Below the pieces are notes generated by a model. That model worked only from the letters and a program-made list of their open reading frames with translations. It had not been told where the DNA came from and ran no database searches. From the NCBI GenBank assembly GCA_026387255.1, contig JAPLMA010000083.1, forward strand, positions 1 to 10,338: a stretch of DNA of 10,338 bases, written 5' to 3'. Numbering within the stretch: position 1 is the first letter of the stretch; the number at the start of each line of letters is the position of its first letter. A program made the position numbers and the translations under genes. The stretch comes from Candidatus Omnitrophota bacterium. Its GTDB lineage: Bacteria > Omnitrophota > Gorgyraeia > Gygaellales > Profunditerraquicolaceae. Below are positions 1 to 5,481 of this stretch, one piece after another.

Positions 1-1
1 T

Positions 2-568
2 TTACATGAACTTAATAGTATTAAGAAGGAGTTTAAAATTAATGATGGTTTAGGCCTGGATTCATTAATTCGTTTGCCGGGGATTCTATCGCTCAAGGAA
101 GATAAACCGATCGGCGCGCATATTTGGGAGAAACTTAGGCCTGTTTTTTTACAGGCACTGATGAGCTTATTAGTGGCGCGCCAGAAAGAGGGTAAAGCCT
201 TGGCGGGCTTATTAAACAAAAGAAGTGCTTTGTTAAAGAAAGACCTGGTTTTTATTAAACGGCGTTTTGTGGTCGCCGTAAAAAATAAACTTAAAAAGAT
301 TCAAGCGGAGGATGAGCGTTTGGCTTTTTTAAAAGGTGCAGATGTTGCTGAAGAGACGGATCGCCTGCATTTTCATATCAATAATTTTCAGCACAAGATT
401 GCCCAAGGCGGTGCAGTGGGTAAAGAGCTGGATTTTATTACTCAGGAGATGCAGCGGGAGGCGAACACCTTGTCCGCCAAGTCGTTTGATTTGATTATTT
501 CAGGCCGCGCCGTAGAAATGAAGAGCCAGATTGAGAAAATTCGCGAACAGGTGCAGAATATTGAGTAG
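2..568 (+). CDS. yicC: YicC-family endoribonuclease, 5'-truncated by the window edge
   Basis: The frame is open from base 2 with no start codon in view, so this is the C-terminal 188 residues of a protein that begins upstream. YicC-family proteins are usually about 290 residues. The C-terminal YicC/DUF1732 hallmark is intact: HINNF, then VGKELDFITQEMQREANTL, then a SAKSFD segment, ending in EKIREQVQNIE just before the TAG. The middle is rich in Lys, Arg and Glu and looks helical. Known family role: YicC-like proteins are RNases linked to RNA turnover and stress. Context: yicC directly upstream of gmk is a common bacterial pairing, and here the stop shares one base with the GTG start of gmk (TAGTG), implying translational coupling. 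An ATG or TTG start inside the window (for example TTG at 74) would remove conserved sequence and is not the real start. Confidence 0.93.
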   Translation, partial: LHELNSIKKEFKINDGLGLDSLIRLPGILSLKEDKPIGAHIWEKLRPVFLQALMSLLVARQKEGKALAGLLNKRSALLKKDLVFIKRRFVVAVKNKLKKIQAEDERLAFLKGADVAEETDRLHFHINNFQHKIAQGGAVGKELDFITQEMQREANTLSAKSFDLIISGRAVEMKSQIEKIREQVQNIE

Positions 569-1167
569 TGAAAGCCGCTAAAAGACAAAAAAAGCCAGGG
601 AAAATCTTTGTGATCAGCGGGCCATCAGGCTCAGGCAAAACTACCCTTTTGTCGAGCTTAATTCAAGATAAGAAAATCGGGAAATTATTAGTAAAATCCT
701 GCTCTGTTACTACGCGGCCAAAGCGTTCTAAAGAAAGAGAGGCCAAGGAGTATTTTTTTGTCACGCTTTTAGAGTTTAGGCGCCTGTTAAAAGCGAAGAA
801 AATTCTTGAATGGACTAGGTATTTGGGTTATTATTACGGAACGCCTAAGGGGCCGCTGGAAAAGCAGCTTAAAAGCTCAAAGAGCGTTGGTTTGTGCCTG
901 GATCTTAAGGGCGCTAGGATTCTTAAAAAAATATATCCTCATAATACAGTGACGATTTTTGTTTTACCGCCTTCGTTGAGTGTGCTTAAGGAAAGGATTC
1001 AAAATCGATGTCGGCAGACTAATCCACAGGAGGTAAAGCAACGTATGTTGCTTGCGGGTAGAGAGCTTCGGGCAGCCGGGAAATTTGACTATTGTGTTTT
1101 GAATCAAAATTTAACGGTGGCGCTTAAAGAATTAAAAAATATTTTTTTGCGGGAAAGTAGCGTTTAA
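568..1167 (+). CDS. gmk: Guanylate kinase
   Basis: Phosphorylates GMP to GDP with ATP in cytosolic purine nucleotide synthesis; 199 residues, the usual size. The P-loop GPSGSGKT is at residues 18-25. The GMP-binding region starts with SVTTR (46-50) and continues through EYFFV (61-65), EW (81-82) and YYYGTP (88-93). D112 lies in the LDLKGA strand, and LPPS (133-136) and an Arg-rich lid (140-150) follow. The start is GTG, overlapping the yicC stop by one base, and no good SD is visible, so translation probably depends on coupling. Oddities: a Lys/Arg-rich N-terminal extension of about 11 residues precedes the first beta strand, and the usual G-E-x-x-G before the DYxF element reads K-E-R-E-A-K here. 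Other key residues are present, so I expect an active enzyme. rpoZ follows after 22 nt. Confidence 0.96.
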   Translation: MKAAKRQKKPGKIFVISGPSGSGKTTLLSSLIQDKKIGKLLVKSCSVTTRPKRSKEREAKEYFFVTLLEFRRLLKAKKILEWTRYLGYYYGTPKGPLEKQLKSSKSVGLCLDLKGARILKKIYPHNTVTIFVLPPSLSVLKERIQNRCRQTNPQEVKQRMLLAGRELRAAGKFDYCVLNQNLTVALKELKNIFLRESSV

Positions 1168-1189
1168 TATATTACACCGGGGGTAAAAA

Positions 1190-1399
1190 ATGGATTATCA
1201 GGGAAGAGAAAAACTTTTAGACAAAAGTATGGGGTCAATTTATAAATTAGTAATTTTGGCTTCTAAAAGGGCTTTAGAAATTGCCGAAGGCCAGCCGAAA
1301 TTAGTGGCGGACGATGCCTCGGTAAAACCTTCGACTGTAGCCTTACATGAAATTGCGGCCGGCAGGATTGAGGCGAGGAAAATTAAAGCAAAAGAATAA
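1190..1399 (+). CDS. rpoZ: DNA-directed RNA polymerase omega subunit
   Basis: Small accessory subunit (69 residues) that helps the beta' subunit fold and assemble into RNA polymerase. The two conserved omega segments are visible: YKLVILASKRALEI at residues 18-31, and KPSTVALHEIAAGRI at 46-60, which matches the family signature for the beta'-clamping helix. The ATG is preceded by GGGGG (1179-1183) with a 6-nt spacer, a reasonable Shine-Dalgarno. The gmk-rpoZ order is widespread in bacteria and supports the call. The TAA stop overlaps the next ATG by one base (TAATG), coupling it to coaC. The N-terminal MDYQGREKLLDKS is short and acidic/basic mixed, as is common in omega proteins. Little else could match this combination of size, motif and position. 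Confidence 0.93.
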   Translation: MDYQGREKLLDKSMGSIYKLVILASKRALEIAEGQPKLVADDASVKPSTVALHEIAAGRIEARKIKAKE

Positions 1400-1944
1400 T
1401 GAAAAAAGCCGAAAAAAATATCATCTTAGGTGTAACTGCTAGTATTGCTATTTATAAGTCCTGTGGCCTTATCCGCAGGCTTAGGGAATGCGGGTTGGCA
1501 GTGCATGTGGTGATGACCAAAGAAGCGCAGGAATTAATTAAGCCGATTGTTTTTCAGAGCTTAAGCGGTAATCGGGTTTATCCCGGAGGGATATTTGATG
1601 CGCCGGATATCTGGGATATTGAACATGTCGCTTTGGCGGCTAAAGCGGATTTGATTGTTATTGCTCCGGCAACCGCTAATATTATTGCCAAGCTCGCTGC
1701 CGGCATTTGTGATGATCTTTTAAGTTGTACGGTTTGTGCAAGCAAGGCAAGAGTATTAATTGCTCCGGCGATGAATGAGAATATGTACCAAAATAAAATA
1801 ACACAGAGTAATGTTGCAAAATTAAAGAGCTGTGGTTATAAATTTATTGCTCCTTCGAGAGGATTGCTTGCTTGTGGAGTAGTGGGAGTAGGTTGCTTAG
1901 CAGAGACTGACCAGATTGTAAAAGAAGTTAAAAAATTATTATAG
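1399..1944 (+). CDS. coaC: Phosphopantothenoylcysteine decarboxylase, stand-alone CoaC (Dfp N-terminal half)
   Basis: FMN-dependent decarboxylation of 4'-phosphopantothenoylcysteine to 4'-phosphopantetheine in coenzyme A synthesis. The flavoprotein-fold landmarks are in order: GVTASIAIYK (11-20), the active-site His in DIEHVALAAKADL (H76), the FMN-binding PATANIIAKLAAG (90-102), PAMNENMY with the substrate-binding Asn (N126), and the catalytic Cys in GLLACG (C159). These line up, offset by one, with His75, Asn125 and Cys158 of E. coli Dfp. The protein stops at 181 residues, exactly where the CoaB synthetase half of a bifunctional CoaBC (about 400 residues) would begin, and no CoaB-like frame follows because tRNA-Cys starts 4 nt after the stop. 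The usual Arg of the GxGRxxE lid element is Cys (C166). A related flavin prenyltransferase (UbiX) is less likely because the PAMN and ACG motifs are CoaC-specific. Confidence 0.9.
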   Translation: MKKAEKNIILGVTASIAIYKSCGLIRRLRECGLAVHVVMTKEAQELIKPIVFQSLSGNRVYPGGIFDAPDIWDIEHVALAAKADLIVIAPATANIIAKLAAGICDDLLSCTVCASKARVLIAPAMNENMYQNKITQSNVAKLKSCGYKFIAPSRGLLACGVVGVGCLAETDQIVKEVKKLL

Positions 1945-1948
1945 TTTT

Positions 1949-2020
1949 GGCGACGTAGCCAAGTGGTAAGGCAGTTGTCTGCAAAACAACTATTCAGCGG
2001 TTCAATTCCGCTCGTCGCCT
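1949..2020 (+). tRNA. tRNA-Cys(GCA)
   Basis: A full cloverleaf can be folded by hand. The acceptor GGCGACG (1949-1955) pairs with CGTCGCC (2013-2019). The D-stem is GCC/GGC. The anticodon stem GTTGT/ACAAC encloses loop CTGCAAA with anticodon GCA at 1981-1983. The T-arm is AGCGG/CCGCT around a normal TTCAATT loop. The discriminator base is T2020, the universal identity base for tRNA-Cys. CCA is not encoded. The gene begins 4 nt after the coaC stop, so it may be transcribed as part of the upstream operon. Confidence 0.97.
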
Positions 2021-2030
2021 AAATTTTAGC

Positions 2031-2113
2031 GGGCAAGTGGTGGAATGGCATACACGAAGGACTTAAAATCCTTTGGCCGTAAGGTCGTGAGGGTCCGACT
2101 CCCTCCTTGCCCA
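2031..2113 (+). tRNA. tRNA-Leu(TAA)
   Basis: Class II tRNA of 83 nt. Acceptor GGGCAAG (2031-2037) pairs with CTTGCCC (2106-2112). Anticodon stem AAGGA/TCCTT holds loop CTTAAAA with anticodon TAA at 2064-2066. A long variable arm GGCC-GTAA-GGTC (2075-2086) is as expected for leucine. The T-stem GAGGG/CCCTC holds loop TCCGACT, in which position 55 is C rather than the near-universal T. Discriminator A2113 fits leucine. CCA is not encoded. Only 10 nt separate it from tRNA-Cys, so the two probably share a precursor. Confidence 0.96.
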
Positions 2114-2120
2114 GAAATTC

Positions 2121-2210
2121 AGAACTAAGAACTAAGATTGAAGAATTAGGAAAAATTTTACCAGGATTTGATGTGGTTTTCTTAGATCTTAATTCTTCTA
2201 TCTTAGTTCT
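2121..2210 (+). repeat. Imperfect palindromic intergenic repeat between tRNA-Leu and tRNA-Val
   Basis: Bases 2128-2148 (AGAACTAAGATTGAAGAATT then A) pair with 2190-2210 as a 21-bp inverted repeat with one mismatch, extendable inward by GAAAA/TTTTC (2150-2154 with 2177-2181). The left arm begins with a 7-nt tandem repeat, AGAACTA twice (2121-2134). No open frame occupies it. The shape suggests a small mobile or amplified palindromic element; whether it has other genomic copies cannot be seen here. In RNA it would form a long hairpin between the two tRNAs. Confidence 0.65.
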
Positions 2211-2218
2211 GCCTTATT

Positions 2219-2292
2219 GGGCTCATAGCTCAGTTGGTTAGAGCGTTTCCTTGACATGGAAAAGGCCGGGGGTCCGAATCCTCCTGGGCCCA
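2219..2292 (+). tRNA. tRNA-Val(GAC)
   Basis: Cloverleaf of 74 nt. Acceptor GGGCTCA (2219-2225) pairs with TGGGCCC (2285-2291) with one T-G wobble. The D-arm is GCTC/GAGC. Anticodon stem TTTCC/GGAAA holds loop TTGACAT with anticodon GAC at 2253-2255. T-stem GGGGG/CCTCC (one wobble) holds loop TCCGAAT, again with C at position 55. Discriminator A2292; CCA not encoded. The segment CATAGCTCAGTTGGTTAGAG is typical of bacterial GAC valine tRNAs. Confidence 0.95.
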
Positions 2293-2361
2293 TAAATTTT
2301 CACGAAGTGGAAATTTACTCCGAGGATACCTAAATAAACAAATATAGGTTTGACGAGGAGT
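2293..2361 (+). promoter_or_regulatory. Structured leader between tRNA-Val and thrS
   Basis: The 89-nt gap holds two stem-forming units. First, 2293-2303 (TAAATTTTCAC) pairs with 2307-2317 around a GAA triloop (11 bp, one wobble). Second, ACTCC (2317-2321) pairs with GGAGT (2357-2361), and inside it ACCTA (2328-2332) pairs with TAGGT (2345-2349). The second unit buries the only strong SD-like sequence, GAGGAG (2355-2360), which lies 21 nt from the thrS ATG, too far for a normal ribosome site. This may be an RNase-processed tRNA trailer, a thrS control element, or a palindromic repeat. No T-box signature is present. Confidence 0.4.
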
Positions 2362-2381
2362 ATTGCGAAAAGAAATAAAAT

Positions 2382-4145
2382 ATGGATCTAAATACCTTAA
2401 GACATTCTTGTGCGCATGTGATGGCTGAAGCAGTAAAAGAGCTTTGGCCAGAGGTAAAATTGGCGATTGGCCCGGCAATTGAAGATGGTTTTTATTATGA
2501 TTTTGACAAGCAAGAGCCATTTAGCGATGAGGATTTGCTTAGTATAGAGAAGGAGATGCAAAAGATTATTGCTCGCGATGAGCCTTTTGTGCAAGAAGAG
2601 TTAGATAAGATAAAGGCGATTGAGTTATTTGAAGGCTTAAAGGAGAAATATAAAATAGAGCTGATTCAAGGCTTAGCGGACAGTAAGGTTCTTATTTATA
2701 AAACCGGCAATAGTTTTATAGATTTATGCCGTGGTCCGCATATAAAATCAACCGGGCAGATCAAGGTTATTAAATTATTATCGGTGGCCGGGGCATATTG
2801 GCATGGGATTGAAACTAACCCTATGCTGCAAAGGATTTACGGTACTTGTTTTGATACGCAAAAAGAATTAGATGAATATTTAAAAAATTTAGAAGAAGCT
2901 AAGCTCCGTGACCATAGAAAACTGGGCCCCAGTTTAGGATTCTTTGATATTTATCATGAGGAGGCCGGCGCCGGATTAGTTTTTTACCATCCTAAGGGAG
3001 CGCTTTTGCGTACGATCATTGAGGATTATGAAAGAAAAGAACATCTCAAGCGTGGGTACGAAATCGTGATTACTCCGCATATTATGCAGGCGGGTTTATG
3101 GAAGACTAGCGGACACTATGATTACTACAAAGATAATATGTATATTTTAAATGTTGAGGATGATAAACCCGCCAAAAATATTGGCGGGTCTGCCGAGAAT
3201 CGTGGCGGAGAATATGTTTTAAAACCGATGAATTGCCCGGGACATATTTTGATTTATAAATCTAAAACCAGGAGTTATAAAGATTTACCGATTCGGTATT
3301 TCGAGCTAGGTACAGTTTATCGCCGGGAAAAGGCCGGTGTTTTACATGGGCTTTTGCGAGTGCGCGGGTTTACCCAGGATGATGCGCACATATTTTGTTT
3401 ACCAAAGCAGTTAAGCGATGAGATCAAAAAGATTATTGATTTTGTTTTTGATACGATGAAGGTTTTCGGATTTGATAAGGTAAGTATTGAATTAAGTACG
3501 CGCCCGGAAAAATCTATCGGTTCGGATGAAGATTGGCAGCTAGCCACGGAAGCTTTAGAAACGGCATTGAAAGAAAAAGGTTTAGCTTATGAAGTTAACG
3601 TAGGCGATGGCGCTTTTTACGGCCCAAAAATTGATATAAAATTAAAAGATGCGCTTAAAAGGTCATGGCAGTGCGCGACCATTCAATGTGATTTTGCTCT
3701 TCCTAAAAGATTTGATTTAGCTTATATTGATGATGCGGGTAAAAAACAACAGCCGATTATGCTGCACCGGGTTTTATTAGGCAGCCTGGAGCGTTTTATC
3801 GGCGCTCTGATTGAACATTATAAAGGAGAGCTTCCTCTATGGTTGGCTCCTACGCAGGTCTTATTGATTCCAATCAAAGAGACAGTTTATGCTTACGTGC
3901 AAGAAGTAAAAGAAAAGTTATTGCAAAGCAATATTCGCGTAGAGATAGATTCCGGCAATGAAACTTTAAATAAAAAGATTCGCAATGCCGAGATGAATAA
4001 GATTCCTTACTGTTTAATTTTGGGGGATAAAGAAGCCCAGCAAGGCACGGTTAGTGTGCGTAAAAAAGGAAGTCAAGACCAAGGCGCAGTTGCCTTAAAG
4101 GAGTTCGTGGATAATTTAATTAACCAGATTCAGGAACATAAATAA
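2382..4145 (+). CDS. thrS: Threonyl-tRNA synthetase without TGS domain
   Basis: Charges tRNA-Thr; 587 residues against about 640 for E. coli ThrRS. The protein begins directly in the N2 editing domain: HSCAH gives the HxxxH pair (H8, H12), and CRGPH gives C116 and H120, the second half of the editing site. The class II core follows. The three catalytic zinc ligands C285 (MNCPGH), H336 (DDAHIF) and H462 (MLHR) match E. coli C334, H385 and H511 with a constant offset of 49. The C-terminal anticodon-binding domain starts near LWLAPTQV (486-493). The N-terminal TGS domain is absent: an in-frame TAA at 2376 lies 6 nt before the ATG, so no upstream start exists. Residues about 260-277 are a linker expansion just before the KPMNCPGH motif, partly encoded by a DNA palindrome. 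The SD near the ATG is poor. infC follows in the same frame after 15 nt. Confidence 0.97.
   Translation: MDLNTLRHSCAHVMAEAVKELWPEVKLAIGPAIEDGFYYDFDKQEPFSDEDLLSIEKEMQKIIARDEPFVQEELDKIKAIELFEGLKEKYKIELIQGLADSKVLIYKTGNSFIDLCRGPHIKSTGQIKVIKLLSVAGAYWHGIETNPMLQRIYGTCFDTQKELDEYLKNLEEAKLRDHRKLGPSLGFFDIYHEEAGAGLVFYHPKGALLRTIIEDYERKEHLKRGYEIVITPHIMQAGLWKTSGHYDYYKDNMYILNVEDDKPAKNIGGSAENRGGEYVLKPMNCPGHILIYKSKTRSYKDLPIRYFELGTVYRREKAGVLHGLLRVRGFTQDDAHIFCLPKQLSDEIKKIIDFVFDTMKVFGFDKVSIELSTRPEKSIGSDEDWQLATEALETALKEKGLAYEVNVGDGAFYGPKIDIKLKDALKRSWQCATIQCDFALPKRFDLAYIDDAGKKQQPIMLHRVLLGSLERFIGALIEHYKGELPLWLAPTQVLLIPIKETVYAYVQEVKEKLLQSNIRVEIDSGNETLNKKIRNAEMNKIPYCLILGDKEAQQGTVSVRKKGSQDQGAVALKEFVDNLINQIQEHK
3167..3189 (+). 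repeat. Palindrome inside the thrS coding sequence
   Basis: A perfect 9-bp inverted repeat, ACCCGCCAA (3167-3175) and TTGGCGGGT (3181-3189), encloses the 5-nt loop AAATA. A weaker stem, CTGCC with GGCGG, follows at about 3190-3208. It encodes part of the linker D-K-P-A-K-N-I-G-G-S, which is extra relative to the usual ThrRS spacing ahead of KPMNCPGH. It looks like an in-frame palindromic insertion, comparable in principle to the palindromic elements known inside Rickettsia genes. Confidence 0.6.
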
Positions 4146-4150
4146 AAGAG

Positions 4151-4155
4151 GGAGG
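4151..4155 (+). promoter_or_regulatory. Shine-Dalgarno that fixes the infC start at ATA
   Basis: GGAGG lies 5 nt upstream of the ATA at 4161. It is the only strong ribosome site between the thrS stop and the conserved IF3 N-terminus, and no ATG, GTG, TTG or CTG occurs in frame there. Confidence 0.75.
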
Positions 4156-4160
4156 AAGCC

Positions 4161-4667
4161 ATAAAAAAGTTCACGCGTATTAACGACAGGATCAGTTCAC
4201 CGCAAGTTCGAGTTATCGGCCATGACGAAAGTCAGTTAGGGGTAATGTCTGTGCAGAGGGCCCTGGAGATTGCTAATCAGCAAGAGCTAGATTTAGTGGA
4301 GGTTGCTCCCGCGGCTACTCCGCCGGTTTGCCGGATTATTGAGTACAGTAAATTTAAATATGATTTGGAGAAAAAAGAGCGAGAAGCTAAAAAACATCAG
4401 AAACAGGGCCGCCTCAAAGAAATCCGGCTTAAGCCCAATATCGATGAACATGACTTTGAAACCAAGGTGAAGCAGGTAGTAAATTTCTTAAAGAAAAAAG
4501 ACAAAGTTAAAGTTAACCTTTTCTTCCGTGGCAGGCAGATGGAACATTTAGATCTAGGGAGAAAGGTTCTCGATAAATTTATTCTTGATACGCAGAATGA
4601 AGGGCAGGTAGAAAAAACACCGTCACTAGAAGGCAGGATTATGTCCTTTGTAATTGCACCAAAGTAA
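4161..4667 (+). CDS. infC: Translation initiation factor IF-3, ATA start
   Basis: Binds the 30S subunit, prevents early 50S joining and proofreads start codon and initiator tRNA. From the ATA at 4161 the product is 168 residues. The N-domain begins KKFTRINDRISSPQVRVIG, followed by QLGVMSVQRALEIA and LDLVEVAP. The linker YSKFKYDLEKKEREAKKHQ leads into the C-domain with KEIRLKPNIDEHDFETK, KVKVNLFFRGRQM and the end LEGRIMSFVIAPK. Starting at the first ATG (4245) would delete the 28 most conserved N-terminal residues. The frame has no standard start upstream, and GGAGG sits 5 nt before ATA. Established: E. coli infC starts with AUU, and IF3 discrimination against such codons gives autoregulation; an AUA start implies the same logic here. 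Another rare start nearby (ATT 4179) is possible but lacks an SD. Confidence 0.95.
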   Translation: MKKFTRINDRISSPQVRVIGHDESQLGVMSVQRALEIANQQELDLVEVAPAATPPVCRIIEYSKFKYDLEKKEREAKKHQKQGRLKEIRLKPNIDEHDFETKVKQVVNFLKKKDKVKVNLFFRGRQMEHLDLGRKVLDKFILDTQNEGQVEKTPSLEGRIMSFVIAPK

Positions 4668-4675
4668 GATATAAT
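4648..4675 (+). promoter_or_regulatory. Possible promoter for rpmI-rplT
   Basis: A perfect TATAAT (4670-4675) lies in the infC-rpmI gap. TTGTAA (4648-4653) is 16 nt upstream, four of six matches to a sigma-70 -35. Gene spacing already allows read-through from infC, so this would be an internal promoter. Chance matches are common in AT-rich DNA. Confidence 0.3.
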
Positions 4676-4712
4676 AAATGTTCGTAAGTTAAGCGTTCAT
4701 TGAGGAGATCAA

Positions 4713-4913
4713 ATGGGAAAGTTAAAAACAAAACGCGGGGTAGCTAAACGTTTTAGAATTACTAAAAAAGGTAAAGTTAAGTATTCACCTGGCGGGAAAA
4801 GCCATTTAGCTTCATCTAAGAAAACAAAAAAAATAAGAAATTTAAGGAGACGCAGGACACTGGCGGGTAAAAAAGAAGTAAGATTTATCAAATCTATGCT
4901 ACCTTATGGGTAG
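4713..4913 (+). CDS. rpmI: 50S ribosomal protein bL35
   Basis: Small, strongly basic large-subunit protein of 66 residues, the family's normal size. The N-terminus MGKLKTKRGVAKRFRITKKG is the bL35 signature, followed by GKSHLASSKKTKKIRNLRR and the C-terminal FIKSMLPY. A clear SD, GAGGAG, precedes the ATG by a normal distance. Position between infC and rplT is the standard arrangement across bacteria and settles the identity. The opposite-strand open frame covering it is a by-product of Lys codons. In characterised bacteria, L35 and L20 are co-regulated by L20 binding to the mRNA; the structured gap after this gene could serve that role here, although known L20 sites usually lie upstream of rpmI or infC. 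Confidence 0.97.
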   Translation: MGKLKTKRGVAKRFRITKKGKVKYSPGGKSHLASSKKTKKIRNLRRRRTLAGKKEVRFIKSMLPYG

Positions 4914-4934
4914 ATTGTAGGTAAAATAATATTT

Positions 4935-4999
4935 CCCCTTCGCAGGGGCTTGAGGGTCATTTTTCCTCAGGCGCCGGATGATGAGGGGAAAATGAGGAG
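4935..4999 (+). promoter_or_regulatory. Structured rpmI-rplT gap, possible L20 autoregulatory site
   Basis: CCCCT (4935-4939) pairs with AGGGG (4944-4948) around TCGC. Then TTTTTCCTCA (4960-4969) pairs with TGAGGGGAAA (4982-4991), two wobbles, ending just before the rplT SD GAGGAG (4994-4999). CCTCA (4965-4969) has three possible partners: TGAGG at 4951, at 4982 and at 4993, the last overlapping the SD. The competing pairings suggest control of rplT translation. The regulatory role is inferred. Confidence 0.4.
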
Positions 5000-5006
5000 A
5001 ATAATA

Positions 5007-5354
5007 ATGGCAAAGGCTAAACACAGTGTAGCTACACGTAAAAGAAAGAAGAAGGTCCTTAAGCAGGCCAAAGGGTTCTGGGGGGATCGCAGTAAGCAAT
5101 ATCAGCAGGCCAGAAGAGTATTGGTGCATGCGCTCAGATATGCTTACCGAGATCGCCACAATAAAAAGCGTGAATTTCGCAGTCTCTGGATTGCCCGGAT
5201 TAATGCGGCGTGTCGAGAAGTTGGTATTTCCTACAGCGTATTTATGAATGGGCTTAAGAAATCTAAGATTGCTCTGGACCGTAAGATTTTGGCGGATTTA
5301 GCAGTAAGAGATAATAATGCATTTAAGAAGTTAGTCGAAAAAGTAAAAGGATGA
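5007..5354 (+). CDS. rplT: 50S ribosomal protein bL20
   Basis: Primary 23S rRNA-binding protein needed for early 50S assembly and, in several bacteria, the autogenous repressor of its operon. 115 residues, the usual length. The long basic N-terminal helix includes RKRKKKVLKQAKGFWGDRS with the conserved KGFWG element, followed by ALRYAYRDRHNKKREFRSLWIARINAA, the most conserved stretch, and a globular C-terminus with YSVFMNGLKKSKIALDRKILADLA. The start is the ATG at 5007 because MAKAKHSV is the conserved N-terminus and GAGGAG lies 7 nt before it. A TTG at 4950 in the same frame would add 19 residues running through the leader hairpin and has no homology to L20. Confidence 0.97.
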   Translation: MAKAKHSVATRKRKKKVLKQAKGFWGDRSKQYQQARRVLVHALRYAYRDRHNKKREFRSLWIARINAACREVGISYSVFMNGLKKSKIALDRKILADLAVRDNNAFKKLVEKVKG

Positions 5355-5356
5355 AA

Positions 5357-5473
5357 CACTAAATTCGAAATACTAAACTCTAAACAAACTTGAAACACGA
5401 AATTTCAAACGTTAATATTTGAGTTTTAGATTTAGGATTTGTTTAGGGTTTCGAGTATAGGATTTAGAGTTTA
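5357..5473 (+). repeat. Imperfect palindromic repeat between rplT and trkA
   Basis: The left arm (5357-5390) contains CACTAAATTCGAAATACTAA and CTCTAAACAAA; the right arm (5436-5473) contains TTTGTTTAGGGTTTCGAGTA and GGATTTAGAGTTT, largely its reverse complement with small offsets. The centre, near 5405-5421, closes as TCAAA/TTTGA. The sequence is built of shuffled AAACTCTAAA-like words, a style of degenerate palindrome common in some uncultivated bacterial genomes. It contains no gene; an in-frame TTG at 5439 is not a plausible trkA start. In RNA it could end or weaken read-through from rplT, but there is no GC stem plus T-run of a canonical terminator. Confidence 0.6.
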
Positions 5474-5477
5474 TCCC

Positions 5478-5481
5478 GGAG
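5478..5481 (+). promoter_or_regulatory. Shine-Dalgarno fixing the trkA start
   Basis: GGAG lies 5 nt before the ATG at 5487 and just outside the palindromic repeat. It favours this ATG over the in-frame TTG at 5439, which lies inside the repeat. Confidence 0.65.

Noticed and set aside
1916..1948. Promoter for the tRNA cluster inside the coaC 3' end
   Set aside because: TTGTAA and TATTAT/TTATAG are present, but the spacing is either 15 nt or places the start within the tRNA; too weak in AT-rich sequence.
2293..2381. T-box riboswitch for thrS
   Set aside because: The gap is only 89 nt and has no T-box sequence, specifier loop or terminator.
2230..2594. Minus-strand frames over tRNA-Val and thrS
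   Set aside because: They lie antisense to a tRNA and a conserved gene, with no recognisable protein features.
4950..5006. TTG start for L20 at 4950
   Set aside because: The added 19 residues are translated leader hairpin; MAKAKHSV at 5007 is the conserved N-terminus with a good SD.
5354..5473. Intrinsic terminator after rplT
   Set aside because: The palindrome is AT-rich and imperfect with no GC-rich stem followed by a T-run, so I list it only as a repeat.
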